Positions 1 through 8,321 are shown, counted from the stretch's first letter. The stretch: 45,944 bases of DNA from Desulforudis sp. (GCA_003604975.1 QZIR01000005.1:1-45944); one strand, 5' to 3'. Translations and numbers: made by a program. Notes: generated from the sequence alone by a model not told the origin.

Positions 1-44
1 TAAAGCCCAGGCCCGTCGTCGTGAACTTAAACAATGGAAGAGGG

Positions 45-356
45 TCAGGAGTTGCGTAGGGAACGAACCAACCTTCCCAGGTTCGACGAGGCCTGGCGGA
101 GATCGGTCGACAGGTTGGCTTCCAGCTTCTTCAGCTGCCCGATGGTATAGAGGCGCTCTTCCTGCCGGTCCGCAAGGTAAAACAGCAACCTGGGACTTAC
201 ACCGTCGGGCAGATCCTCAAGGTAGGGTTTAAAGTTGATCTCGTCCGCTTCGATTTCCCGGACAATGGCCTTGATGCTGGCCAGTTGACAGACAATGTTG
301 TGAATAACGGAGAACTCCTGGGTCAGACGATACTGAAGCATGTCCAAAGTTGTCAA
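45..356 (-). CDS. hypothetical protein, about 100 residues
   Basis: I do not recognise this protein. It is small, soluble and rich in charged and leucine residues. Its second half (LADRQEERLYTIGQLKKLEANLS and on) looks helical and could form a short coiled coil. No signal peptide, membrane segment or cysteine motif is visible. The 5' end is uncertain: a TTG at 356 follows a weak GGCAGGTG, while an ATG at 341 would remove five residues. It lies at the window edge and is divergent from the next gene, so no operon partner can be seen. Coding status is inferred from length and sensible composition only. Confidence 0.5.
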   Translation of the reverse strand: MTTLDMLQYRLTQEFSVIHNIVCQLASIKAIVREIEADEINFKPYLEDLPDGVSPRLLFYLADRQEERLYTIGQLKKLEANLSTDLRQASSNLGRLVRSLRNS

Positions 357-493
357 ACACCTGCCTTGTTAGGGCTTGTCCTTGGTATACTTATCGAAGG
401 CCGGTCCGGTTTCTGAAGTGCCGGCGGTCCTCCAATTTTTTTGTTATGTTCCCTGACATGCTATAATGGGACACAGAGTTCCGGAAGGAAGGG

Positions 494-997
494 GTGAAGG
501 CTGGGGTGCTGGACCGTCTGACCGCGATGCTGCCCGAGGAAATACTGGTGATGCTCATTGCGGCCATGCCGGTTTCCGAGCTGCGCGGAGCAATCCCCTT
601 TGCGCAGGGGGTCCTGGGGATGCCGTCTGAAACCGCTTTCCTCTGGGCCGTCCTGGGCAATATCCTGCCGGCCGTCCTGCTCCTGAAGTACCTCGGCCTC
701 TTTTCCGAGTTTCTCTCCCGGAACTGTGCCCGCTGTCGGGGCTTCTTTAATTGGCTTTTCGCCCGGACCCGGCGCAAGAGTGAGCCGATTCAGCGTTACG
801 GATACCTGGGCCTTCTGCTGATCGTGGCCATCCCCCTGCCCGCTACCGGGGCCTGGACCGGTTCGATTGCGGCCTGGCTCCTGGGTCTTCCCATCGGTAA
901 GTCGCTGGCCGCGGTGATCGGCGGTATCTTGATTGCCGGGGTACTTGTGAGCCTGGCCGTTAACGGAACCCTGTCGGTATTACGGACCCTTATTTAG
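494..997 (+). CDS. COG2426 'small multidrug export' family membrane protein
   Basis: A 167-residue integral membrane protein resembling the COG2426 / Sm_multidrug_ex family. Visible hallmarks are the early ELRGAIPFAQG motif (about residues 29-39), a loop rich in Arg and Cys (about 75-98), then QRYGYLGLLLIVAIPLPATGAW and a Gly-rich final pair of membrane segments. Four to five hydrophobic segments are apparent, so it should sit in the cytoplasmic membrane. The family name suggests drug export, but the function is poorly established. The start is GTG at 494 behind a GGAAGGAAGGGG Shine-Dalgarno. Its 3' end overlaps the converging GH18 gene by 8 bases. Confidence 0.75.
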   Translation: MKAGVLDRLTAMLPEEILVMLIAAMPVSELRGAIPFAQGVLGMPSETAFLWAVLGNILPAVLLLKYLGLFSEFLSRNCARCRGFFNWLFARTRRKSEPIQRYGYLGLLLIVAIPLPATGAWTGSIAAWLLGLPIGKSLAAVIGGILIAGVLVSLAVNGTLSVLRTLI

Positions 998-1814
998 GTG
1001 TAAGCAGGCGGCGCAGGACCGCCAGGCTCTCCTCTTTCAGAAAGGAGATCTTCCAGAGGGCGATCCCCCCGATCCGGTGCTTCTGGGCAATCCCGACCTT
1101 ATCCCCCAGCGTGTTCGGCGTTTCGTAGGGCTTGAGAGCCAGAATCCCGAGGATCAGTTTATCTCGTGGCACACCGGACGCCAGCGCCAGGGTGACGGAC
1201 TGTTCCACCGACGCAGATGGTTCCGGCGTTGGTCCGTAGTGGTAGGCCATCACGACCAGCCCATCGGTAAGACGGCCGATTTTCCGGTAGTCGTAACCGA
1301 GAAACCAACCGTTAAGCGGATGGAGGCAGACGTACAGTTTCTTGTTCTGTTTTTCGAGCTTGGCCCGAAGTCTGCCGAGGAACCGGTTGAAGTCCCGGCG
1401 AACCCGAACCCGTGATTCTTCCCCGTGGATACTCTTAGATCCCAGTCCCTCGAGGTCGATGTTCACCCCGTCAAACGGTGTGACCTCCCGTTGGATTCCC
1501 GCCACGATCCGGTCAGTGATCTTATCGTCGGCCAGGATGGCCTCCAGTTTGGGACCGTCCAGGTAGGCCACCGTCATATCGACCGCAATGCCGCGCCGGC
1601 GGCATTCATCGATTACCTTTTCCCACCCCTTGGGACGGTGGGCGTAAGGATTCTGCGTGGTCAGGTTTCCTTCCTCGTCAAAAGAAAACCAGACCACCGG
1701 TACGCGCGACAATAACGGGGCCACACCTGCTTGGTCCGTGGTCTGCGGAAACGAGGCCCCGAAAAGCCGTTCCCAGTTTCCCTGCCAGGCGTAAAAACCA
1801 AGACATTCCTGCAT
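990..1814 (-). CDS. glycoside hydrolase family 18 protein, YaaH/spore-germination type
   Basis: A 274-residue catalytic domain of glycoside hydrolase family 18. The active-site strand reads FDGVNIDLEG (about residues 114-123), with the Glu of DxE as the expected acid/base. Later landmarks are VMAYHYGP and the closing GGIALWKI strand of the TIM barrel. Relatives such as YaaH/SleL act on spore cortex peptidoglycan, usually with LysM domains; none is present here, and there is no clear signal peptide. The start is placed at ATG 1814, which follows GGAGGG at 6-base spacing, rather than the upstream ATG 1835. Substrate is inferred only from the family and the spore-former context. Confidence 0.8.
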   Translation of the reverse strand: MQECLGFYAWQGNWERLFGASFPQTTDQAGVAPLLSRVPVVWFSFDEEGNLTTQNPYAHRPKGWEKVIDECRRRGIAVDMTVAYLDGPKLEAILADDKITDRIVAGIQREVTPFDGVNIDLEGLGSKSIHGEESRVRVRRDFNRFLGRLRAKLEKQNKKLYVCLHPLNGWFLGYDYRKIGRLTDGLVVMAYHYGPTPEPSASVEQSVTLALASGVPRDKLILGILALKPYETPNTLGDKVGIAQKHRIGGIALWKISFLKEESLAVLRRLLTPK

Positions 1815-1861
1815 AAGAATCCCTCCGTGCTCCATCCTATGCAGCAGGCGCCCCCCGGGCC

Positions 1862-1892
1862 AATAAAAGAGGGGAACGTCTATACGTTCCCC
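1862..1892 (-). terminator. Rho-independent terminator of the nitronate monooxygenase-like gene
   Basis: Read on the minus strand, GGGGAACGT and ACGTTCCCC form a perfect 9-bp stem with a 4-base loop, followed by TCTTTTATT. It lies about 30 bases past the stop codon of the gene ending at 1925. Confidence 0.85.
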
Positions 1893-1924
1893 ATCTAGTT
1901 GCAGTTCAATTGTTTTGGGGCTGA

Positions 1925-2872
1925 CTAAGCCTCGCGGAATTCACCGATCAGCTTCTCAAAGATCTTGCGTACCGGCAGTATTTCCTTGATCTTAAATACG
2001 TTCTTTCCCGAGAAAACTACGCCTTCATCGATCTTGCCGAGGCGGCTGTTGTCCAGAGCCTGGATGATGCAGTACTCTTTGGAGCACACCTTCAGGCACT
2101 TGCGGCACTCAACCGGTTTTGGGGCCTCATCCCCGGCAATCCTTTCGGAGAAAAGGTTCCGGATTGCCCGGCCGGGCATCCCCACCGGACTCTTGATGAT
2201 TACCACGTCCTCCTCCCGGGCACTGAGGTAGTGTTGTTTGAAGGCGTCAGAGACAGTGCACTCCTCACTCAGCACGAACCGGGTGGCCATTTGCACCCCG
2301 TCGGCCCCGAGGCGTACCATCTCGGCAATATCCCGCCCGTCCACAATGCCACCGGCGGCGATCACCGGAATGTTAACAGTAGCCTTGATTTCCGGTACAA
2401 TCTCCTTAGTGGAGCGATCCGTTCCCAGGTGTCCCCCGGCCTCAAACCCCTCCGCCACAACCGCCGAGGCGCCCTGCTTTTCGGCTAGCTTAGCAAGGCG
2501 GGCGGAGGAGACGATCGTCACGATGGGCGTCCCGGCTTCCTTACCCCAGGCAAAAATATCCCGAGAGAAACCGGCGCCCGTAAAGATCACGTCGATTTTC
2601 TCCTGAATGGCGACGGCAACCATTTCCGCAAAATCGCGAATGGCAAACATGATATTCACACCAATAATCCCGTCCTTGGATAGCCGCTTGGCCTTTCGGA
2701 TTTCTTCACGCAGCTCGTCGTAGGGCAGGCCGGTGGCGCCGATAATCCCGATACCACCCGCATTGGCAACGGCGGCAGCCAGGGGGGCGGTGGAAACCCG
2801 CAGCGCCATGCCACCCTGGATAATCGGGTACTTCGGTTTCAGGTGTCCGATGCGTAGGTCTGGAAATTGCAA
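1925..2872 (-). CDS. nitronate monooxygenase / FabK-like flavin enzyme with C-terminal Cys cluster
   Basis: A 315-residue FMN-dependent TIM-barrel protein of the 2-nitropropane dioxygenase / enoyl-ACP reductase II (FabK) superfamily. Family signatures are PIIQGGMA (16-23), ANAGGIGIIG (36-45), AEGFEAGGHLG (140-150) and AAGGIVDGRDIA (172-183). The sequence alone does not separate nitronate oxidation from enoyl reduction. A C-terminal cluster, Cys256, Cys259, Cys263 and Cys268, is not part of the minimal fold and suggests a metal or iron-sulfur site (inference). The start is TTG 2872 after GGAAGGAG. The gene is monocistronic, with its own terminator. Confidence 0.8.
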   Translation of the reverse strand: MQFPDLRIGHLKPKYPIIQGGMALRVSTAPLAAAVANAGGIGIIGATGLPYDELREEIRKAKRLSKDGIIGVNIMFAIRDFAEMVAVAIQEKIDVIFTGAGFSRDIFAWGKEAGTPIVTIVSSARLAKLAEKQGASAVVAEGFEAGGHLGTDRSTKEIVPEIKATVNIPVIAAGGIVDGRDIAEMVRLGADGVQMATRFVLSEECTVSDAFKQHYLSAREEDVVIIKSPVGMPGRAIRNLFSERIAGDEAPKPVECRKCLKVCSKEYCIIQALDNSRLGKIDEGVVFSGKNVFKIKEILPVRKIFEKLIGEFREA

Positions 2873-3031
2873 TCCGTATGCTCCTTCCGGAATATGATCA
2901 TCTATCCTATTAAAGCAGATTATAGTTCGTTTTACAAATATCTTTTTCCAGAATGCGCAGAAATCAACGGTCTGTAAATCGATATGGTCTTATGGTAAAT
3001 TACTCTTAAGGGAAAGAGGAGGGGTGGTAGG

Positions 3032-3297
3032 GTGTACTTCAGCATCGTTCTGTTCATTCTGGCGATCGCTGGTTTGGTTGCCTCCTGGCGCCGGGACCGG
3101 AAAAGGACCCGTCAGGCCCTCAAGATTACCTACAAGGGATTGGGCAATATGCTCCCGCTCATGCTGGGGGTCATCTTCCTCCGATCATCATCACCGGTTA
3201 TTTGACCGAGTATCTGCTGGCTCGGAGCTCCGGACTGCCGCAGACGGACGATCAACCCCGGTCTGCGGATTCTCCCAACGCGGCCGACGTTTCTTAG
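3032..3297 (+). pseudogene. remnant of a permease (UPF0718/DUF318-like), frame broken
   Basis: A GTG at 3032 behind AGAGGAGGGG opens a frame reading as the N terminus of a small permease: a membrane segment (YFSIVLFILAIAGLVASW), a basic stretch RRDRKRTRQALK, then GLGNMLPLMLGVIFL. It stops at TGA 3203. From about 3178 a second frame reads LPPIIITGYLTEYLLA and continues to TAG 3297. The two pieces join naturally if a short internal segment is missing, so I read this as a deletion with frameshift. The remaining roughly 250 residues of such permeases are absent. The family assignment is from memory of the N-terminal pattern. Confidence 0.5.
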
Positions 3298-3304
3298 CCG
3301 GGAA

Positions 3305-4402
3305 TCAATCGGGTATGTTTCCGGAAGCCGGACCCCGAAACCGGCTGCTCCGGATGTACAAATCGCGCTGCGGGAAGGGGATCTCGATTCCTTCGCGGTC
3401 AAAGGCGTCGTTGATGTCCATGTTGATGCTGTCCGTGGCCCGTGTCCGGTCACGGGCGTCGTCAATCCAGCAGCGGATCAGCAGGTTCAGTGAGGACTCA
3501 CCGAAGTCGGTAAAGTAGACCACCGGAGGCGGATCCTGCAGCACATAGGAATTCTTCTCTAGGACATCGGACAGGATTGCCTTCACCCGGTGCAGGTCGC
3601 TGCCGTAGGCCACACCGACGGCAATGCGTAGGCGCATCCGGCTGTCGGTAAAAATGTGGTTAATCACCTGGCTGTTCGCCAGTTCCATATTCGGGATCAC
3701 CACCAGCAGGTTCTCGCGGGTCATGATCCTGGTGGACCGGATGCCAATCTGCAGCACGTCCCCCCGCACCCCCGAACTCAGTTCGATACGGTCGCCCTCC
3801 CGGAAGGGACGGTCAGCCAGCAGCATAAATCCGGCCAGCATGTTACTTAGGGTTTCCTTCGCGGCCAGGGCGATGGCCAGAGAGGCTACGCCGGCGGTGG
3901 CAATCAGGCCGGTGACCTCAACACCGAAATGCCCCAGGATGATGGTAACCGCCATAAAGTAGATGACCACGCTCAGTATCTTACGGATGAGCGGCAGGAA
4001 GACCTCGTCCATGTTGGACTCGGTGCGGTGGGCGATGTTGGTCATATACCAGTCGGTGATGGTGCTGACCACGGCGTTGAGCCAGAGCGCTGCGGCCAGG
4101 GCGCCGACCATAAAGCTAGCGTATTCGAACCAACTGAAGACCGGTGAGCCGACCCACTGGGGGAAGCGGGCAAGACGATCCGCGGCCACCTGCAGCGTCA
4201 GGATGAAAACCAGGAGCATGATCGGCTTGGTGGAGATGGTGACCAGTCGAGCGTTTAGGTCCCGCCCCGCCTTTTTCGCGATCCGGCCCAGGATAAAGGA
4301 CCAGGCTTGGCTGGCCAGCCAGGCTAGGAAACCCGCGGCCAGAATGTGTACTAATACGATAATTATTAGTTCTAACTCGATCTGGGTCATATTCAGGGTC
4401 AT
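3305..4402 (-). CDS. mechanosensitive ion channel, MscS family
   Basis: A 365-residue small-conductance mechanosensitive channel that should open under membrane tension to release solutes. Four to five hydrophobic segments occupy roughly residues 10-175. The pore helix and gate read GLIATAGVASLAIALAAKET (about 164-183), followed by the MscS beta-domain signature LLADRPFREGDRIE. The C-terminal cytosolic alpha/beta domain extends to about 345 (YFTDFGESSLNLLIRCWI). The start is ATG 4402; an ATG at 4390 is an alternative. It converges on the permease remnant, whose stop lies 7 bases away. Confidence 0.9.
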   Translation of the reverse strand: MTLNMTQIELELIIIVLVHILAAGFLAWLASQAWSFILGRIAKKAGRDLNARLVTISTKPIMLLVFILTLQVAADRLARFPQWVGSPVFSWFEYASFMVGALAAALWLNAVVSTITDWYMTNIAHRTESNMDEVFLPLIRKILSVVIYFMAVTIILGHFGVEVTGLIATAGVASLAIALAAKETLSNMLAGFMLLADRPFREGDRIELSSGVRGDVLQIGIRSTRIMTRENLLVVIPNMELANSQVINHIFTDSRMRLRIAVGVAYGSDLHRVKAILSDVLEKNSYVLQDPPPVVYFTDFGESSLNLLIRCWIDDARDRTRATDSINMDINDAFDREGIEIPFPQRDLYIRSSRFRGPASGNIPD

Positions 4403-4571
4403 TCATCCCGGCCTGTCGGCCTTACCCCCTTTCATCCATGTTTTCAACAAGTTCCGCAGAAGGCGGGGAAAACCCTCTTCGGGGTGTTCCTTTTGGTGGA
4501 AATTTACTGTGGTCGGGGCAGGAACGGAGCCATAAAATCGCGAATTAAGCCTGCGGAGGCGGATCGTCACG

Positions 4572-4811
4572 TTGAGGACGGAACACGTGGGACTGACCAG
4601 AATGGAGCGGCGCATGCTCCGGCAGAACCGGCGCATGCGCAAGCTGTTGGCGTATTTGTACATGTTCATGGCGATTATGCTGGTGTCCGGTCTTCTATGG
4701 TTTATCTACCCGCAGATACAGGAGGTACGGAACAGCCCACAGGGGGCTACAGGCTGTGTGCTCGTCGCCACACACATATCGCCCGGCTCCGATGTGATTC
4801 CGTTCACCTAG
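4572..4811 (+). CDS. small single-pass membrane protein, unknown function
   Basis: A small protein of up to 79 residues that I cannot assign. It has a strongly basic start (MERRMLRQNRRMRKL), one hydrophobic segment (LAYLYMFMAIMLVSGLLWFIY) and a short C-terminal tail, consistent with a single-pass protein with its N terminus inside. GGAGG lies 12 bases before the TTG at 4572; GTG 4587 and ATG 4602 are other possible starts. It ends immediately before the converging deacetylase gene (4812). Support is composition and topology only. Confidence 0.4.
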   Translation: MRTEHVGLTRMERRMLRQNRRMRKLLAYLYMFMAIMLVSGLLWFIYPQIQEVRNSPQGATGCVLVATHISPGSDVIPFT

Positions 4812-5756
4812 TTACCTCACGTCATCCAGACCGGCAAACCGGTAACCCTGTGCTTTTAAATCCTTGATGATTCGGTCGAGCGCTTCGGCGTTGGATGAAG
4901 AGACATTGTGCAACAGGATCACGGCCCCGTTGTGCACGTTGTCCAGTACGTGCCGGTAGGCGACCTCGGCCCCGGGCTGGTTGTCTACTTCCCAGTCCCG
5001 GTAGGCCATACTCCAGAATACCGTGGTGTAGCCCAGCTGTGACGCCAGCTCCAGCACCCGCCCGTTTAATTGGCCGTACGGCGGCCTGAAATGCCTCATT
5101 TCCTCTCCCGTCAGGTTCTTCACTAACTGGTGCACCCCAGTGATCTCCGTGCGTATCTTCTCGTTGCTGATCTTCGGCATGCTCGGGTGGTCCATCGAAT
5201 GGTTTCCGAGGACGTGTCCCTCCCGCGCCATCCGTGTCACCAGTTCCTGATTCTGCTGCACGTAGCCACCGGTCAGAAAGAAGGCCGCCGGAACACCGTT
5301 GTCCCGGAGGGTATCCAGGATGCCTGCCGTGAGCCCGTTCTCGTAGCCCGCGTCAAAAGTCAGATAGATCGCCTTTTGATCGGTCGATCCGAGGTAGTGG
5401 CCATGTCCTTCTAGCATTGCGACATACCGGGCGTCGGTCGAAGGCGGACGGTGTTCCTGGTTGCGGACGAAGTACCAATTGTAGACCGTTTCGTCCGGCC
5501 CCGGTTCCGTAGCGGGGGCGGACGGCGGCGTGAGAACCGGCTCACTTTCGGAACGCAGGCGGTGGAGCAGGTCGGCCCGCTGCTGTTCCAAGGCCGCGAT
5601 CGTGGCCTCCATCTGCTCAATCTGCGCTTGCAGCGCCTCCTCGTTCAGGGTCGGGTTAGTCGTGTTCGCGAATCCGCGATCCCAGATTAAAAACCCGCCC
5701 AGTACCAGGTTTGTGACCACTGATACGCACAGTAAAACTACCAAAAACCGGCGCAC
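4812..5756 (-). CDS. polysaccharide deacetylase, PdaA-like (delta-lactam type)
   Basis: A 314-residue exported carbohydrate esterase family 4 (NodB) deacetylase. An N-terminal membrane anchor (about residues 4-26) is followed by a coiled coil (about 40-70) and a Pro-rich linker. The segment WYFVRNQEHRPPSTD (about 93-107) is typical of PdaA, the enzyme that deacetylates muramic acid on the route to muramic delta-lactam in spore cortex. Catalytic motifs are LTFDAGYENG, GNHSMDHPSM (metal-binding histidines), RPPYGQLN and LLHNVSSSNAEAL. The second Asp usual in TFDDG is Ala here; PdaA enzymes also vary at this position. Start is ATG 5756. Confidence 0.85.
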   Translation of the reverse strand: MRRFLVVLLCVSVVTNLVLGGFLIWDRGFANTTNPTLNEEALQAQIEQMEATIAALEQQRADLLHRLRSESEPVLTPPSAPATEPGPDETVYNWYFVRNQEHRPPSTDARYVAMLEGHGHYLGSTDQKAIYLTFDAGYENGLTAGILDTLRDNGVPAAFFLTGGYVQQNQELVTRMAREGHVLGNHSMDHPSMPKISNEKIRTEITGVHQLVKNLTGEEMRHFRPPYGQLNGRVLELASQLGYTTVFWSMAYRDWEVDNQPGAEVAYRHVLDNVHNGAVILLHNVSSSNAEALDRIIKDLKAQGYRFAGLDDVR

Positions 5757-5863
5757 AGTTCTTCCTCCCTTGCTGATTCCCGCTCAGTCCGGTTGAATTG
5801 ACGTCAGTATAGCAAATAATTGTTGCGTCGTAATTAAAGAGATGTTCCAAATCAGTTAAAAAT

Positions 5864-6652
5864 CTAGGGGGAATCTGGCTCAGAACGGAAAAAGGCACAC
5901 TTCTCCCTGCGGCAGCCGTGCGGGTGCCGGTGGCTGTCCCGACAGATCACCCGGGATATGTCGGCGGGGATCTCAACGTACAGGTATTCGTGAGCAAGGG
6001 CGGCCGCTTCCTTCAGGGCTACCCGGAGGAAGTTTTTACAGCAGGACGGTCCGGCGTTGGAGGACATCGCGTCCGTTACCCGGGCGGTGATCCGCATTGT
6101 CACGGCCGTCTCTCGGTTCCGTGGACAGGACGCCCCGAGCAAAACACTGAAACAGGCCCCGATAGCCGGGGAGATCCCACATACGCCGGTTAGGCCGCAG
6201 AACGCGGCGATCGCCTGCCGTCTGGTGCGCACCATAGCCTCGTTTACCTTATCGTCGGTAACCGCCAGGGTGGCTTCGTTTCGAATCGCCACCATCAGGG
6301 CTGCCGCCGCCACCCAGGCGTGCTCGCAGCCCAGCATCGGCAGATCGAGTTCGCTCACAAGCATTTCCCCGAGGGCAACAACATCCTTTTCCGGGGACGC
6401 CAGAGCTAACTGGCGGATTCGGTCAAACAGTTCCTCACCGTGGCAGCGGTCGCAGATAAAGTGGCCCTTTGGGCAGACCACGTAAGCCTGTTCGGACTTG
6501 CCGCACCGGTCACACCGGATTTCCTGTCCGGTGCTGAGGTAGGTGAGGGGGGAACCGCAGACCTTGCAGTTCTCCCGGTGATCAACTGGTTCAGACCGTC
6601 CCGGCCCGTACGAAGACGGTCCTCAACCACGGCAGAAAGTACTCATATTCAC
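5864..6652 (-). CDS. DUF5714 cysteine-rich protein with an in-frame UGA (possible selenoprotein)
   Basis: The body matches the DUF5714 family, often linked to radical-SAM enzymes: CPKGHFICDRCH (60-71), GLTGVCGISPAIGACFS, GPSCCKN and a final cluster of Cys and His (CRDSHRHPHGCRREKCAF). The first standard start in a fully open frame is GTG 6481, but the frame upstream encodes a four-Cys zinc ribbon (Cys29, Cys32, Cys47, Cys50) that belongs to the family. Extending further, a GTG at 6652 sits 5 bases after a perfect AGGAGG. From there the frame reads MNMSTFCRG, then UGA (6623-6625), then GPSSYG into the ribbon. The UGA is the last position of a CxxU motif (Cys7, codon 10). Either it encodes selenocysteine or the gene carries a nonsense mutation. 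Coordinates assume read-through. Confidence 0.65.
6594..6621 (-). promoter_or_regulatory. hairpin just after the in-frame UGA (SECIS candidate)
   Basis: Reading the minus strand, one base after the UGA, GACCGTC and GACGGTC form a perfect 7-bp stem around a 14-base interior that can extend by U-G, C-G and G-C pairs with one unpaired U. Bacterial selenocysteine elements are hairpins immediately 3' of the UGA, so position and shape fit. The loop is closer to the UGA than is typical, and the region is GC-rich, so this is suggestive only. Confidence 0.35.
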
Positions 6653-7077
6653 TCTTGCCTCCTAAAGATTCAACTACATCTACAAGTCTATTTTACTAAA
6701 CCGTACGGGAATTGTGCGCGTCAATTGCAATTTTCGCCAGGAGACAACCTTCAGCAGGAATTGCACGAGAGTCGTAGAATTATAAAACCGAACCGTTTGC
6801 CAGCAAGGGCCAGATTATCGTCGCATCCATATCCACCGAGGCTCTAAAACCCGGTGTTACACAGGGTCTTACAGCACTTTCACCAAAAGGAAATCTCTTT
6901 TGCTTTTAGATTGCAGGAAAACCCATAACCCAGGTTGAATATATATTGTTTGTCTAATATGGGAGCATTCACGATTATTCGCGGATATGTAAACCAGGGT
7001 CGGGAGGTGGTTTGGACAGGTTTTCCGGGTGTTTCTACCTTAGAGAATTAATATGGAATTGAGGAGGGAAAAGACTA
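6653..7077. other. 425-base divergent intergenic region
   Basis: This lies between the DUF5714 gene (reverse) and livK (forward), so it must carry promoters for both. I see no credible gene, RNA or strong terminator. A TAATAT at 6955-6960 follows TTGAAT by only 14 bases, too short for a good sigma-A site. The only firm signals are the AGGAGG of the DUF5714 gene (6658-6663, minus) and the GAGGAGGG of livK (about 7060-7067). Confidence 0.5.
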
Positions 7078-8244
7078 GTGCGCGTATCCAAATGGGTGGC
7101 TCTTATAACCTTGATCCTGTTTTCCATGTCCATTATCGCCGGCTGCGGCGGTGGCAAAGATACCACGGGCGGCGCAGAGACTCCGGCCGGGGGCGAGGAG
7201 ATCAGAATCGGCTTGATTGCTCCGCTGACAGGTGATGTGAAGACTTTTGGCGAATCCGTCAAGAACGCGTTTGAAATGGCAATGGAAGAGGCCGACTATA
7301 AAGTTGGCGACTTCACGATCAAGGTCTTCGTTGAGGACGACCGGAACGTCGCTACCGAGGCCGTGAACGTCGCCGAGAAACTGATCACCCAGAACAAGGT
7401 TTCCGCGATTGTGGGTTCGGTAACCTCATCGAGCACGATTCCGATTTCCGAAGTGGCCCAGGCTCACGGCGTTGTGTTGGTTACCCCGACCGCGACCAAC
7501 CCCAAGGTTACCGTGGACGCAGCCCGTAAGGACTACGTCTTCCGGGCCTGCTTTATCGACCCCTTCCAGGGCACCGTAGCGGCCCGCTTCGCCCTCGATG
7601 AACTTGGCGCGAAGACCGCAGCGGTCCTGTTTGACCAGGGCAACGACTACACCATCGGCCTGAAGGACTACTTCAAACAGTCATTTGAAGCCGGCGGCGG
7701 CACGATCCTGGCTGAAGAAGCCTACACCAAGAACGACACCGACTTCTCAGCGGTACTCACCAATATCGCCAAGCAAAAACCCGACGTTTTGTTCCTGCCC
7801 GACTACTACCAGAAGGTCAGCCTGATCGGCAAGCAGGCTCGTGACAAGGGGATTACCGCAACCTTCCTCGGCGGTGACGGTTGGGACAGCCCCGAGCTCG
7901 ACTTTGCGGTGATGGACGGCGGTTACCAGACCAACCACTATTCACCGGATGACCCGCGCCCTGAAGTGACTGAGTGGGTGGAGAAGTACACTGCGAAGTA
8001 CGGTCAGACCCCGGATGCGCTCGGCACTCTGGCCTATGATGCGACCAAGCTCGTCCTTAAGGCGATTGAGGATGCCGGTTCCACCGATCCGGCCGCGATC
8101 CGTGACGCGATGGCGAAGATTCAGGGCTTCCAGGCCGTGAGCGGCAGCATCAGCTTCGACGAGAATGGCAATCCCATCAAGTCGGCCGCGATTCTCCAGA
8201 TCAAAGACGGCGCCCAGAAGTTCGTAACCGTTGTCAATCCTTAG
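7078..8244 (+). CDS. livK: branched-chain amino-acid ABC transporter, substrate-binding lipoprotein
   Basis: A 388-residue periplasmic-type binding protein (LivK/LivJ family) that captures Leu, Ile or Val, or a related ligand, outside the membrane. The signal peptide ends in a lipobox IIAGC (about residues 20-24), so it should be lipid-anchored. A Gly/Thr-rich linker follows. The mature domain starts EIRIGLIAPLTGDVKTFGESVKNAFEM, the classic type-I fold opening, and continues with GSVTSSSTIPISEVAQAHGVVLVTPTATNP, a ligand-site loop. The start is GTG 7078 after GAGGAGGG. It is first in livKHMGF, and a hairpin separates it from livH. Confidence 0.93.
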   Translation: MRVSKWVALITLILFSMSIIAGCGGGKDTTGGAETPAGGEEIRIGLIAPLTGDVKTFGESVKNAFEMAMEEADYKVGDFTIKVFVEDDRNVATEAVNVAEKLITQNKVSAIVGSVTSSSTIPISEVAQAHGVVLVTPTATNPKVTVDAARKDYVFRACFIDPFQGTVAARFALDELGAKTAAVLFDQGNDYTIGLKDYFKQSFEAGGGTILAEEAYTKNDTDFSAVLTNIAKQKPDVLFLPDYYQKVSLIGKQARDKGITATFLGGDGWDSPELDFAVMDGGYQTNHYSPDDPRPEVTEWVEKYTAKYGQTPDALGTLAYDATKLVLKAIEDAGSTDPAAIRDAMAKIQGFQAVSGSISFDENGNPIKSAAILQIKDGAQKFVTVVNP

Positions 8245-8258
8245 ATTCATCCAGGTAC

Positions 8259-8287
8259 GGGGGAAAGAGCCGACGGCTCTTTCCCCC
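8259..8287 (+). terminator. intercistronic hairpin between livK and livH
   Basis: GGGGGAAAGAGCC and GGCTCTTTCCCCC form a perfect 13-bp stem with a 3-base loop. No long T run follows (GATCCTTGTTTTC), so it is probably a partial terminator or 3' stabiliser. Such an element would let the binding protein be made in excess over the membrane subunits (inference). Confidence 0.75.
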
Positions 8288-8321
8288 GATCCTTGTTTTC
8301 CCGCAGGGGGTAGAGTTTAGA

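Noticed and set aside
391-777. A 128-codon minus-strand frame at the start of the COG2426 gene
   Set aside because: Very Arg/Ser-rich and antisense to a convincing membrane protein with a good ribosome-binding site.
5864-6481. Short version of the DUF5714 gene starting at GTG 6481
   Set aside because: It would discard the zinc ribbon encoded just upstream in the same frame and lacks a Shine-Dalgarno; kept only as the fallback if the UGA is a true stop.
6921-6962. AT-rich segment with TAATAT as a livK promoter
   Set aside because: The only -35-like hexamer is 14 bases away, too close for a sigma-A promoter.
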